This document shows, one piece after another, positions 1 through 11,380 of a stretch of DNA of 64,000 bases; the stretch's first letter is position 1, and every line of letters starts with the position of its first letter. The notes beneath the pieces were generated by a model, which worked only from the letters and a program-made list of their open reading frames with translations, did not search any database and was not told where the DNA came from. Both the position numbers and the translations under genes were made by a program. The DNA lies in the NCBI RefSeq assembly GCF_029168945.1, contig NC_083602.1:27887323-27951322 (forward strand), written 5' to 3'. Origin of the DNA: Cannabis sativa (lineage: Eukaryota > Streptophyta > Magnoliopsida > Rosales > Cannabaceae).

Positions 1-696
1 GAAAGTGTCTATCTTTGAATGATTTTGACTCAGCTTGAGATTCCCATCCTTTAGGGTACTTTGAGTATTACAGTCCAAATATTAATGCATACTATATCAA
101 TGAAAATCGGATTGGTATCCCATTCACAATAAACCACATCTCTGAATCTCTGAATCTCTGTAACAATCTGCTATCCGAACGAGTAATAGCCACATCACTT
201 GGCTAAAATGTCTATAGTAGTCAGAATGATCAAGAAAGTGACCAAACGAAGATTCTTTGAACAATTTTAAGTGAGTCGGGTCATTCTTTAGTACATCATT
301 AATGTGCCTTGTGATCTCGTCCATCCGAATTTTTATACTTATTTTGCACTCAAAATGTTCATTTTCCTTTAATATAGGCACCAATCGAGAAATCTTTTCC
401 ACTTGCAATAAATTAAACATAATCTTTCTACTATCTGAATAACACAAGAAAAATAATAATAAAATAAAGTGAACAAATTCAAAAAATACCAAATGTGTTT
501 TGTCTAGTGACACTGATGAAGGCTCTAATTGTTCTTCTCCATCAGATTCTTCTTGCTCTTCTCCATCAGATTCTACTTGTTCATCTCCATTAGATTTAGC
601 TTGTTCTTCTCCATCCAATTCTGTTTCTTCTTGTCTACTTGATTTTGATTTTTCTTCTCTATTTGTTTTTTATTGTTCTTCTTAACTCTCCATTGG
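1..696 (-). pseudogene. DUF1985-domain gene fragment, frameshifted and running off the left edge
   Basis: Read on the minus strand, an acidic N-terminal stretch holds four copies of an 8-residue repeat (consensus SDGEEQEE, a 24-bp DNA repeat). A segment resembling plant DUF1985 follows (LKLFKESSFGHFLD, then WFIVNGIPIRFSLI). DUF1985 proteins are often carried by Mutator-like or Ulp1-bearing transposons, and their function is not established. The frame breaks near 135-160, where an 8-bp tandem duplication shifts it; the DUF1985 reading then resumes in another frame with in-frame stops (for example after RFSLI) and continues to base 1. Upstream, a candidate splice acceptor lies at 697-698, but the reading from it also needs a frame change. 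I call this a decayed gene. The family assignment is from memory. Confidence 0.6.
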
Positions 697-767
697 CTAA
701 TTTAAATAAAAAGAGGTAATATATATTAATCGAGTACAAACATAATAGTCAAGCTTTACCCATAAGC

Positions 768-985
768 GGTTGAGCTCAACTCAAGACAGTTGAGCTTTAT
801 ACTGACATTACAAGAATTTGGAGACTACATCTCCACCATGAATGGTTGAGCCCTACTTCGTATAGTCAAGCTCTACACTAATATTTCAAGACTTTTGAGA
901 CTACATTGGTCGAGCTCTACTAAAAGTAGTCGAGATTTATACTAACATTTTAATTATAATCTCAACCATTTATGTTCGAGCTCTA
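768..985. repeat. Degenerate minisatellite inside the presumed DUF1985 intron
   Basis: At least three diverged units of about 65-76 bp start at about 768, 845 and 908, each opening with a variant of GGTTGAGCTCTACT and containing a TTTATACTAACATT-like core. A partial fourth unit begins near 974. No coding signal is seen. Confidence 0.6.
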
Positions 986-1065
986 CTAACACCAATCATG
1001 CTATATAATATATCAAATAGACTTTGGAAATCTCAAACATATTTGGTGAAGTTCTACCCATTTAC

Positions 1066-1182
1066 CGCATCATTTGGTTGAGTTGTTGTTGTACATGTGG
1101 AAGGAGTTGGTTCGTTCAAAATCAACTGTCGTTGGATTGGTTGTTTTGGATCTACAATACTTGGTATTTTGCTTCGTGGCAT
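1066..1182 (-). pseudogene. Probable first exon of the DUF1985 gene
   Basis: An ATG at 1182 opens 39 codons beginning MPRSKIPSIVDPKQPIQRQL and ending TTTTQPNDA, followed directly by a GTAAAT donor-like sequence at 1065-1060. The composition is protein-like (Pro/Thr/Gln-rich) in an AT-rich setting. It lies on the same strand and just upstream of the DUF1985 fragment, so I infer it is that gene's 5' exon, with a roughly 370-bp intron between. I recognise no domain in it. Confidence 0.4.
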
Positions 1183-1673
1183 TGAATTACCAAAATATAG
1201 TATGTTACAGTTGATCTTGGGTGATTGAGCAATTGCATAACCTAAAAATACTAATCATAAGTAAATATGCATAAGAGCCAATTGGTGCAAAAATGAGAAA
1301 AATATCACTCTTGCCTAAGAAAACACAATATAATCTTTAATTTTAACTGTTAATTCATAAAATAATGTGATATTAATATAGTAGTGTATTTATTTAAATT
1401 TAGATAACAAATAAAATGGGATTTCTTCATAAAATAAGAAGAAAAAAAATACATGAATTAGAGAACCAAAATCCAACAAAGCCAAAACTTAACTTTAAAT
1501 TTAACACAAAAAAGAATGAACAAAATCTCAATTTATATTTTATTTATTTTACATTAATTAAAGTAGAGAATGCTACTCATGAATATGTATATGTATTGTT
1601 CAAAAAAAAAAAAAGAATATGTATATGTATTATGTTATGTAGGTATATATATAATATGATATATCTATATAAA
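1183..1673. other. AT-rich stretch without a recognisable gene
   Basis: AT-rich DNA upstream of the presumed DUF1985 first exon. The open frame at 1416-1739 is low-complexity and runs into the left TIR of the next element, so I do not call it a gene. If the exon call is right, a promoter could lie here, but no clear TATA box or initiator can be singled out. Confidence 0.4.
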
Positions 1674-1860
1674 GGGGGCTATTATGGTAGGGATTGGGTA
1701 TTTTATCTATCAATAGGGATAGTGATTTATAGCCCTTGATTTAAATCAATGGTTCAAATGAACTCTTGAAAACTACACCAAAATTAATATATTTTTTTTA
1801 TTTATAATTAATCTTTAATATTATTAATTGTTAGTTCAACTAACACACTCCAAACCTAAT
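1674..1860 (+). repeat. Left TIR of the Mutator-like element
   Basis: Inverted copy of 4110-4298. Similarity can be followed for about 185 bp, up to a block reading ACACTCCAAACCTAAT, with scattered substitutions and small gaps. Confidence 0.75.
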
Positions 1861-2315
1861 GTTTTTATCTTTCTATTTTATTTCTATTTAAAATTTAGTT
1901 TTAATTATATTTTTTTTATTTTAAATTTACATAAAAAAAATATTTTAATTAAATTTATTTTTAAAACAATAATTATACTTATAAAAACCTATAACATATT
2001 CCACTTATAATAATTTTATAATAATCACTCTTAAAATAATTAAAATGTCACGAGCTCAATACTTTAGAAGTAATATTTTCTTTTCTTTTCTTTACTTATA
2101 TTTAGTTTAAGATTTCAATTAATTTAATAAATTTAAAATTCTATCATATTATATTAATTAATTTTATTTTTCAAGATTATAATCTTCAATGTATTTAAAA
2201 AATTTAGATATAAAATTTATTATTTACATCAATTACATTATTTACAAAATCATGTATGAACTAGTAAATAATATACATTCATAGTATACTTATTCTTCAA
2301 CTTAGTTTAAGGTAG

Positions 2316-3127
2316 GGTTCTGAGAAAAGCCCAACGAGCAGACTGTTCCCAACCGGAAGACCGGTACCTGGGGATCAACCGGTCGACCGGTTGTTACAGG
2401 CTCCCCTGAACCGGTCGACCGGTTCAGTGCAGGGAACCCCAAAAATGTCCTCCACAACTTAAATCGAGCCCAAACTCTACCATACTCTCTAGAACACTTG
2501 CATATACTATACTAAATCCATTTCAAGCAATAGAACACATCAAATAGCCTAGAAATTAAAAACACCATTAGAGAGCCAACTTAAGCTCTCTAATTTCAAG
2601 TTTGAGTAATCTGTAGCACAACTACCTATCTTAGCACAAAATCAATTAAAACAAACCTATCTTAACCCAAGAATTCAAACCCAAACTAGATGCACACTAC
2701 AGAACCTCAAATCACTAAAATCATGCAATTAACCTATCTTGAGCTAAAGAAAACCATAAAGAAGAACGCTAAACATTATACCTTGAATTGGACCTCCTAT
2801 TTCTGATTGAAAACTCTTTAATTGTAGCAAGGGTAGTTTAGTCATTTACTACTCCCGACAAATCCCCGATATCTCCAATGCCTAACAATAGTACCCCGCT
2901 ATTGACATTCTAAATCATACAAAACGTGACTCTCTAATGGCCCACGTCGCTTTCTACCGTTACCGAACACAAGCACAGAAAACCCGAAATTCACATATAT
3001 AGCATAATTAATACATTTTAAATTTAAATAAATATCCATAAACATGTAAATCATAATTAATAACTCAATATTGTAATTAACCCTAATCATTTAATAACCC
3101 AAAATATTGATCTTAAGCGGTCATTAG
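2316..3127 (-). mobile_element. Old Tekay-type LTR fragment
   Basis: This segment resembles the LTRs of the two complete gypsy elements further right. It has the same cluster of ACCGG-based palindromes (2351-2427), followed by CCCCAAAAATGTCC and a run of short Asn/Lys-like AT-rich text. It ends in GCGGTCATTA, matching the gypsy A LTR terminus. The left part of the LTR is missing and the termini are decayed, so it is a truncated relic. It lies in the same orientation as the two complete elements. Confidence 0.6.
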
Positions 3128-4109
3128 AGTTATCATATACTATCTAATTTGAATGAGATCAACGGTAATCGAAATCATTTAGATTTTTTTTTTTAGTGCA
3201 AAACTTTTTGTCTATTTATTATGCATAATTTGCTTAGACAAAGAGCCATAACTTTTCATTTGAATATTATTTATTAATGCATGTATTATTTTATTGTTCA
3301 CTATTATAATTACAACCTTAAAATTTTTATAGTGTATTCCATACGTATTGTTTAAAACAAAAATTTTAAATTATTAAATTAATTTAAAAGTTAAATTAAT
3401 AATAAATAATAAAAAATCATGTCTTTACAAGGGTAGCAATTCGATCGTTTATAGTACATTTGAAGCACCTTATAATTAAAGTTGCATAAACTATAAAATT
3501 TGGATGAGATCGACAATAAATCGAAATCATTTAAATATTTTTTTAGTACAAATTTTTTCATCTATTTATAATGTATTTTTTTTTATTTGACAAAATTTAT
3601 TATTCAATTTTTGTTTGGCAAACTTTTTATTTGATTATTATTATTATTATTATTGCATGTGTTATTTTATTGTTCACTATTATACTTTATGTAATACAAC
3701 CATCAATATATATTAACAAATAAAAGTTTAAAACTTTTCACCACAATAATTACAAACTTTAAAAGTTTTATAGTATAAGAATTGTTCCATATTAGTAAAT
3801 ATATTAAAAAAATGAACTATTGTTTAGAAAAAAATAATAAAGAAATTCAAATTATTAAATTAATTTAAAATCTTAAATTAAAAAACATGTCATTGTATAT
3901 ACAATAATTTTACCTCTTACACCATTATTATATTATTGGTTGTATTGATTATGGTAGGATTAAATAACTTGAATATTTTGTACTTTTCTAGCTACAATTA
4001 TTGTGTTAAGTAGAAAATAAAATTAATTAAAAATAAATATAAAAATTTCAAATTAAAAAAATAATTAATTGAAAATTATAGCTAGTCATAAGATAAATAA
4101 GTAAAAAAA

Positions 4110-4298
4110 AAAATTAAGTTTGGAGTTTGTTAGTTGAACTTGTAATTAATAATATTCAAGATTAATTATAAATAAAAAAATATATTAATTTTGGTGTAGT
4201 TTTCAAGAGTTAATTTGAGCCATTGGATTAAATCAAGGGCTATAAATTACTATCCCTATTGATAGGTAAAAATTACAATACCTATTGTATTAGCTCCC
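4110..4298 (-). repeat. Right TIR of the Mutator-like element
   Basis: Reverse-complement partner of 1674-1860. It starts inside a block reading AAGTTTGGAGTTTGTTAG and ends TAGCTCCC, followed by the flanking direct repeat. Confidence 0.75.
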
Positions 4299-4703
4299 TT
4301 ATATAAATTAGAGAACATATATAATAAAACTTACTAGAATGGTGATTAAACTAAAATAATTTCTTAGTTTTATCCATGGAGATTGAATTGACTACAAATT
4401 AAAGTTTTATATTTAGGGATTTTAAGGGATTAGATGACAAATTTAATGAGAAAAGATAGAGATAAGTTTATAGAAAAAAAAAATTAAGAAGAAATAGTGA
4501 GGTGAAGAGAAGAAAAAATAATAGTTGAGCTTATTATTGAGGTTGGTTGAGATGAAAAAATGAAGAAGAGAAGAAGAAATGAAGAAGAGAAGAAGAAAAA
4601 TGGTCTTAAAGGTGGGGATTGAGGCTGGGTGTTTATGTTGTATTTAGGTGGGTATATCAGTCATTTACTTCATTAGTTAATAAAAAAATTAAAAAATTAA
4701 AAT
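4299..4703. other. Intergenic AT-rich stretch, no gene seen
   Basis: Contains a purine-rich patch (about 4540-4605, repeated GAAGAAGAGAAG) and AT-rich sequence. Nothing coding or structural can be supported. Confidence 0.5.
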
Positions 4704-5264
4704 AATTTTATAAGAAAGTTATTTAGCAAAAGTAGTTTTGAAAGAAGGTTACTTAGCTTAATAACCCGACTAATTATGTTACAAGATTTGCCCGATTAAG
4801 GCTACATCAGTCCCAACTAAGCTGGAAAGTCCCTATCTGCACAGATGTCCACACAGGGACTTGGGGGGAAATGTTATCCCAAATTTTTCCAACCTGGCAT
4901 GGCATGTCCACGTGGCTAGCACCAATTCCACATAATATCTGCACAAATGTCCACACAGGGACTTGGGCGGAAATGTTATCCCAAATTTTTCCAACCTGAC
5001 GTGGCATCTCCACGTGGCTAGCACCAACTCCACATAATTTTATAAGAAGGTTATTTAGCAAAAGTAGTTTTGAAAATAGGTTATTTAGCTTAATAACCCG
5101 ACTAATTATGCTACAAGATTTGCCCGATTAAGGCTACATCAATCCCAACTAAGCTGGAAAGTCCCTATATGCACAGATGTCCACACAGGGACTTGGGAGG
5201 AAATGTTATCCCAAATTTTTCCAACCTGACGTGGCATGTCCACGTGGCTAGCACCAATACCACA
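4704..5264 (+). repeat. Two-level tandem repeat (102-bp unit inside a larger unit)
   Basis: A 102-bp unit begins at 4835 and again at 4937 (core: ATGTCCACACAGGGACTT, then CCACGTGGCTAGCACCAA). A third copy begins at 5167. A larger unit starting near TTTTATAAGAA at 4706 repeats from 5038, so the third short copy came with the larger duplication. Open frames across it simply reflect the repeat. CCACGTGG is a palindrome containing the G-box core CACGTG, but no function can be claimed. Confidence 0.8.
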
Positions 5265-5935
5265 TGGGAGTACAGCTCGCCAATAAGAAGGCCAAGTCAT
5301 CTACTCAACACTTCAACCAACGAGAGGTCCGAGTACTTAGGAGGAACAATTAAATGATGAACTAACCACCTCAAGGGGGCTGGTCGGCCACCCCTGGCCG
5401 ACCTTATGGCCAACATAGGCTAGCTAGCTTTTGGGTATCATATGGCCGGCCACCATGCACTCTGTAGCTGCATGGCCAGCCAACCTTTGGCCTAGTAGGT
5501 TTTCGTGCGCAGCTTTCATTTGTGGATAGCAAGTCAAACCACGAATTGGGCCTTAACAACCCATTAAAATAGAGGGAGAATATCAGAAACTTCCCTATTT
5601 TTGAGGGGAAATTTAGTCATTTGTACTTTATTAATTTATTATGTAAATAATAGCTTTATGTACCTATTTTTAGGAGATATTAGGGATGTAAGATCTACTA
5701 TATTAAGGGCATTAGTCAATCCTTAAATTCATAAGTCTCAAACCCTAAGCCTTAAGCTCCAAGTCTGATAACTCATCTCATCTCTCTCTCACACGCCCAT
5801 TGCTCTACTCTCACTTAAGATTTTTCAACTGTGGTTCTCACATTGTAATCTTAAGAGAGCTACTTTGGATTCAATTACTATAGTGATGTAAGTGGTATAA
5901 TCTCTGGTATCAATACAACTAAAATGGGAGTAGGT
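5265..5935. mobile_element. Probable remnant of an LTR or UTR, interrupted by the copia element
   Basis: Non-coding text with GGCCGGCC-type motifs (5385-5490). It is followed by a pyrimidine-rich leader-like stretch and a segment that, with the copia element removed, continues directly at 19715 (ACTAAGGGGATGAACCTC). The combined text resembles the R/U5 region of a plant LTR retrotransposon. This is inferred from general appearance; I identified no partner LTR. Confidence 0.35.
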
Positions 5936-5940
5936 CGTTA

Positions 5941-7836
5941 TGTTAGGTTTTATGCCCTAAATAAAACTCCATTTCAATGTAATCTATTTTATTCAACATC
6001 AATAAAGAAACAAAAGTATTTTTCATTCATTTGTGTATGTTTTGGTTCACTTTATCAATTGCTTGTCTATTTGATTTATAAATTCATCTTAAACCCTTTT
6101 CACATACTTGATCATGTTTACTGTGCTGTCATCACATTGGAAAGTAAACATGACTATGTGAATAAAGTTTCCTAGATTTATCAGACACAGGGTTTTACTG
6201 ATATGATAATCTACAACAAGAGTTTACTTGTATTTGGAGAAATACTATGTTCTTTCCAGAACATTGGTTAAAGTAAAGCTCAGGTTGGATGCATGGAGTA
6301 TGCATCGGAAGGGACCGATATTGAACTTTGACTTAGATTTAATTAAACTTACCGTAAAATCTATTCAAGTCAATATCGCCAAGTTGATCCTAGATCAAAT
6401 GATCTTAATCCTGTTATGATTAGGCTCAATCTTGAAAGGCTATTCGTGTTCTTTGATTTGTTAGTTAAGCCTACTTTTAGGTCAGGGTGATACGTACATT
6501 TTGGGAACACGGTAGTGCAATTGAGTGGGAGCGCTAGCATAAACATGGAATCTATAGCTTCTATCTGGCGAATAGTAAGCAAAGGATGATCTCCTTCGAG
6601 CTTGACCAAACGAAAATAAATGGTGGAGATCTCATTTCACATAAGCTGAAATATCATTTATACGGGGTCAAGTGTTTTAAGGATAAAAATACATAGTAGG
6701 GTGTTACGGTAATCTAATCCCTTTACAGTGTAGATCATTCATATAGAGGATCATTGATCAAATTAGGATTATAACAATGGATAACTAATGATGTGTCTAT
6801 ATGGTGGAACATATAGAGCATTCTATATACTGAGAGTGCAATTCTAAGTTCTATGCGTGGATTCAACGAAGAATTAATAAGTTAGTGAATTTTAGTGCTA
6901 AATTCTTGATCTACTCATTGGAAGCTCAGTTATATAGACCCATGGTCCCCCCACTAGTTGAGATAATATTGTTTGTAAGACTCATGTAATTGGTTGTGAT
7001 TAATCAATTATAATTCACAAGTTAGACTATGTCTATTTGTGAAATTTTCACTAAGTAAGGGCGAAATTGTAAAGAAAGAGTTAATAGGGGCATATTTGTT
7101 AATTATGATACTTTGTATGGTTCAATTAATAAATATGATAAATGACAATATTATTTAATAATTATTTATAATTATTAAATAGTTAGAATTGGCATTTAAA
7201 TGATTGAATTAGGAAATTGGCATTTTTGAGAAAATCACATACAAAAGGTGTTAAAATTGAAAATTGCAAAAAGCAAGGCCCAATCCACTAAGCCATGGCC
7301 GGCCACCTTTGTAGGCTTTTTAAGTTGATATTTTCATTATTTTAATGCCAAATAATTCAAATCTAACCCTAGTGGAATGCTATAAATAGATAGTGAAGGC
7401 TTCAGGAAAATTACACTTTCTGAATCAAAGAAAAACTTGAGCCTCCTCTCTCTCTCTTCTCTAGCCGCCACTCTCTCTCTCTCTTCTTCCTTAGAATTTC
7501 CAAATTACCTTAGTTATTAGAGTAGTGCCCACACACATCAAGCAATACCTCAATCATAGTGAGGAAGATCGTGAAGAAAGATCATCAGCAAAGGAGATTC
7601 AGCATCAAGGATTCAGAGAAAGAGATCCAGGTTCAGATCTTGATAATACTCTGCTACAGAAAGGATACAAGGGTTAGAGATCTGAACGGAAGGAGTCATT
7701 TAATTCCGCTGCACCCAATGTAAGGTTTCTTAAACTTTATATGTGTTTAATTTATCGTTTTAGAAAGTTCTTATTTAGGATGTTAATAAACATACTTGTG
7801 AGTACATCTAAGATCCTGGTAAAATAATTTCCAACA
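5941..7836 (+). repeat. Copia 5' LTR
   Basis: 1,896 bp, TGTTAGG...CCAACA. A TATA box sits at 7381-7387, leaving a U3 of about 1.45 kb and an R/U5 of about 430 bp. CT-rich microsatellite-like runs (7446-7485) lie just downstream of the expected transcription start. Confidence 0.92.
7381..7387 (+). promoter_or_regulatory. TATA box of the copia 5' LTR
   Basis: TATAAAT in the context ATGCTATAAATAGATAG. The same sequence is conserved in the 3' LTR near 19256. Transcription would start roughly 30 bp downstream, near 7410. No start site can be read from sequence alone. Confidence 0.55.
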
Positions 7837-7838
7837 AC

Positions 7839-7855
7839 TGGCCTAAGAGCCATGG
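7839..7855 (+). other. Primer-binding site of the copia element
   Basis: Two bases after the 5' LTR, TGGCCTAAGAGCCATGG resembles the usual plant site TGGTATCAGAGCC for initiator-Met tRNA. It differs at several positions near its start, so priming may be weakened or may use a variant tRNA. Confidence 0.6.
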
Positions 7856-10712
7856 TAATTGATTTACTTGCAAGAAATTTGGACTTTAAAACGATTGTTT
7901 GTATGTTTTTGGATGGTATCATGTTGTATTGAGTGTTATTTGATGATTGATTGATGTTTGTAAATTTTTCGTGAAAAATAATTGCGATTCTGTTTCTGGC
8001 ATTATTTTTATTGGATAATATGGAAAAAATTAAGCAAGTTAGCCTTTTACAGAACTCAATTTCGATTTTATTTGAATTAGTTATGATTTTTTGAAGATTT
8101 GAAAAAATCGGGGCTCTGCTAAAATTTTCCTGCGATCGCGAAAACTGTCCGTACAGCTCACAATTTTTTTCGTTTTTCTTCGATTTTTCATACTTTTTCA
8201 TGGAATTAACTTCCGATTTTTTGTGTAGTTCTATATTTATACTATTACTATTCCTAATTCAATTATAATTATCATTTTGAATTAATTTAATATTTTTAAA
8301 ATTTAATTCAAGATATTAGTGTAATTTGAATTTGAATAGAATTAGTATCTATCTTCTTGCTTAAAAATATATCTTATTTTTAAAATTTGATTATATCTTA
8401 TCTTATTTTAAATTTAAAATAAGATAATTATAATCACGTAATTTTTAAATGATATAAGATATTTTGCTAATTTTTTAAATTTTGTTATTTTATTTATTTA
8501 AATTACATTTAAAATTTGAAAAGATATTCATTTATCTTTTCTAATTTTTTATTTAATTTTTATTTATAAAATAACATTTAAAATTTAAAAGTAGTTAGCA
8601 AATTTTTAAAATGATATTTGGGTTGGTTGAAACTTAATTTTTCAAAATTGTAGGTTTAATTTTAAATTTAAATATTTAATTAAATTTCGATTTTTTTTTT
8701 AATTTTTTCAAATTTTTTTAAAAATTTTCGAAAATTTATTTTTTTTAATTAATTATTTTCAAAATTAATTATTTAATTTAAAATTAAATAAATCCTACAT
8801 CCAACTATCCAACTAACCTTGTTCTAGGAGTATGTGTTTTAGCTTATGTGTAAGTTTTCAAAACCTATTATTACTTGATTGCAAATAGCCATGGTTACCT
8901 TTTGCCAGATCTAATGATCTGATGGCTCCCTTGGTCAAGATAATAATTTGTAACAGGTATATTTACAATCTTCTTTCATCTGTGTATGACCTAGCAACAT
9001 GATAGGACCCATCCAAAGTATGCATGTGTGAGCCTATGTGTTTAATTTTATTATAGATGCATATATGTTGTTGTTGCTAAAATAAATTATCATAGTTCTT
9101 GATAGAATTTATTTAGGCCCATTTAGTTTTTGGGCCTATTCAATTAATAACAGTTGTTCTTATTAAGGTTAAATTCCTCTCTTTTGGGCCTTGTGTGAGA
9201 GTTGGGAGCCATAGAAGTGGGTACGACATACTGAACCCAGCACCCCCTCACATGAACCACCCCAATTGTGAAGGCCCATTTGCCTGATTTGAATGACTGT
9301 ACTAGGTTAATTACACTAGTTTAACCTAATTAAAAATTGATGAGCAACATAATTAATTTCATTTATTTTAAAATTAATTTAGAAAATCATAGTTTAAAGA
9401 ATTTTATATTCTAAGCTAAACTATATGTATTTTCTTGTATTTAATTAAATATAGAATTATAACCATCTAGATTCTTTCTGAAGCTTAATTTAAATTTTTC
9501 ATTAAATATTCCTATTTAAGTTGATATTTAGTTATTTACAACTAACCAACTTAAATCTGAATATCTTTTGGATTTAAAATTTCAAAATTAAGTTGAGGAA
9601 TTTTAGGCATTGGTTATTAAGATTCTTTAGATATTTTTTTAAGTTAATATCTTTTCAAATATTAACTTAAAATGGAATATTCTAGATATTTTTTAGGTTA
9701 ATATCTTTTCGAATATTAACTTAAAATGGAATATCTTTAAATTAAGTGGTTACAACTTAATTTTAAATTTAATTAAATCTCATTTGAAAGATATTTAAGT
9801 TGATTTTTTTAGATTCTTCTAAAACAACTTAAGTGAGATATTTTCAAATTTGTTCCATTTAAATATTCGAATTTATTTTTCAAATTTAAATAATAATTGA
9901 AAATTAATTAAAGTTGATTTTTTATTTTAAACCAACTTTGATTTGTAATTTTTCATTATTATTTTATGGAACTTGTTCCATTTATTATTCGAATTTTTTT
10001 TCGAATTTAATTAATAATTGAAAATTAATTAAAGTTGATTTTTTATTTAAACCAACTTTGATTTGTAATTTTTCATTATTATATTATGGAACTTGTTTGA
10101 TATTTATTTGAATTTATTTTTCAAATTAAATAATAATCGAAAATTAATTAAAGTTGATTTTTTATTTAAACCAACTTTAATTTGTAATTTTTCATTATTA
10201 TAATATCGAATATTATGATTATACAAAATACATATATATATTTTTTAAATAATGAGCTTTTAATCAAAAGATATTCGATCTCCATTGTTGGTCTTACAAT
10301 AGTTAAACTTTTTCAATATAACCTCGAGACGCTAGACTTCGTCCCCCTATGGATGGTTATTCGTTGAAGATTTTTAACACCGTAAGATTTCATTTGATAA
10401 GTGTTTTGTGAGTTTTCGTCTCTATTTAGACTCTCCCCTACGGTGACTACTTAGAGATAAACTCATAAAACATGAAACAATGGTGGAAGCTCATAAAATG
10501 AGAATAACCTTGACTCTCGCCTACCCGGACAACGTTGGATTCTCATTTTGATCGAATAAAAGGTTGCTAAAATGTTTAATTTTAGATGAGCTGACAACTC
10601 TATTCAACTAATGTTATCTTTGACTCTCGCCTACCGGGACACTGTATTTCATTATGTTCGAAACCTTGGAAAATAAACTATGTTAGATTTAGTATTTCTA
10701 TAACATATGTCA
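7856..10712. other. Copia leader: AT-rich, repeated, no gag
   Basis: About 2.9 kb between the primer site and the CACTA insertion. I see no gag or zinc-knuckle reading in any frame. It holds about 2.7 tandem copies of a 120-bp unit (from about 9890, 10010 and 10130; core AATTAAAGTTGATTTTTTAT), shorter duplications at 9630-9740, and three spaced copies of a GACTCTCSCCTAC motif (about 10429, 10511 and 10620). Short open frames are scattered and low-complexity. Confidence 0.7.
9890..10215 (+). repeat. 120-bp tandem repeat in the copia leader
   Basis: Two full units and one partial unit, each opening ATAATYGAAAATTAATTAAA and containing AAACCAACTTTRATTTG, with a GGAACTTG tail in the first two. 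Units differ by a few substitutions and short gaps. Confidence 0.8.
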
Positions 10713-11296
10713 TGACACTACTACAAAAAGTACAATTCTCGTCGGTTTCTAAGTGTCATTAAAAGAATTTGCGTCGGTTTAAAAAACCGACGTATATGCC
10801 GTAGTCGCAAATAGTTTTTTATTAGCATCGTTTTTTAAATGACGCAAAAAACAATTATCTTCATTTTAAAACCGTCACAAAATATACTAAAAAGTTATAC
10901 CGTCAGTTATAAAATGACATATAAATTGCTGAAATAATTTTTTTTTCATCTATTGCGTCGGTTATAAAATGAAGCATAAATGTAAGTAAGGAAAAATTGT
11001 AAATTTTCATACAATTTTCCCCACCTGCATTATCAAATTTTAGAATAATTTTATATAATAATAAATACATAATACAAGAAAAAGTTAAAATAACGTTTAT
11101 AAAACTTATATAAAATTAGTAATCGATTCTATTAACTAATTACATAACACCAAAATTGTTAATAGAAACGATCCTAAAATTTATATTCCATGTATCGTAA
11201 AAACTAACTACAAACTAATTACATAATGTAAAAGTTAATAGCAACAATCATAAAACTTATTACTCATGTATTATAACAAAAGTAGTAACCTTGTAC

Positions 11297-11380
11297 TTAA
11301 TCAATGATCAAAGGCTTCACAAATTCGGCCCACTTTTCTTGTACTGTATTGATCTCATCGTTACTGTATGAATTACGCGT
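11297..11380 (-). pseudogene. Terminal exon of unknown origin in the CACTA element
   Basis: After a candidate splice acceptor (TTTAATTTAG), 27 codons read TRNSYSNDEINTVQEKWAEF and a few more residues, ending in TAA at 11299-11297. It lies downstream of the SCAI-like pieces on the same strand. It may be the last exon of the same chimeric transcript, but I do not recognise it as SCAI. A second captured gene or a CACTA-encoded exon is possible. Confidence 0.35.

Larger units (their letters stand above)
1674..4298. mobile_element. Non-autonomous Mutator-like element with about 190-bp TIRs
   Basis: The two ends are long inverted repeats of each other: 1674 onward begins GGGGGCTATTA, and the reverse complement of the right end begins GGGAGCTAATAC. 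Both then share blocks such as CTATCAATAGGGATAGT and AAAACTACACCAAAATTAAT. The flanks carry TATATAAA on both sides (1666-1673 and 4300-4307). Extended by one base this is a 9-bp direct repeat with one mismatch, which fits the target duplication of Mutator-like transposons. No transposase is seen. The interior is AT-rich, with an older LTR fragment (2316-3127) and a diverged internal duplication at roughly 3129-3320 and 3479-3690. Confidence 0.7.

Noticed and set aside
2351..2427. Short regularly placed palindromes that could suggest a CRISPR-like array
   Set aside because: The spacing is irregular, there are only a few units, and they belong to a plant LTR; no array in the prokaryotic sense.
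4807..5357. Open frames on both strands (about 60-84 codons) with repeated peptide text
   Set aside because: They simply translate the 102-bp tandem repeat and its flank; both strands are open because the unit length is divisible by three.
7752..8201. Minus-strand frame of 149 codons at the copia 5' LTR/leader junction
   Set aside because: It crosses the LTR end and primer site on the wrong strand, and its Asn/Lys/Phe-rich text is typical of AT-rich DNA.
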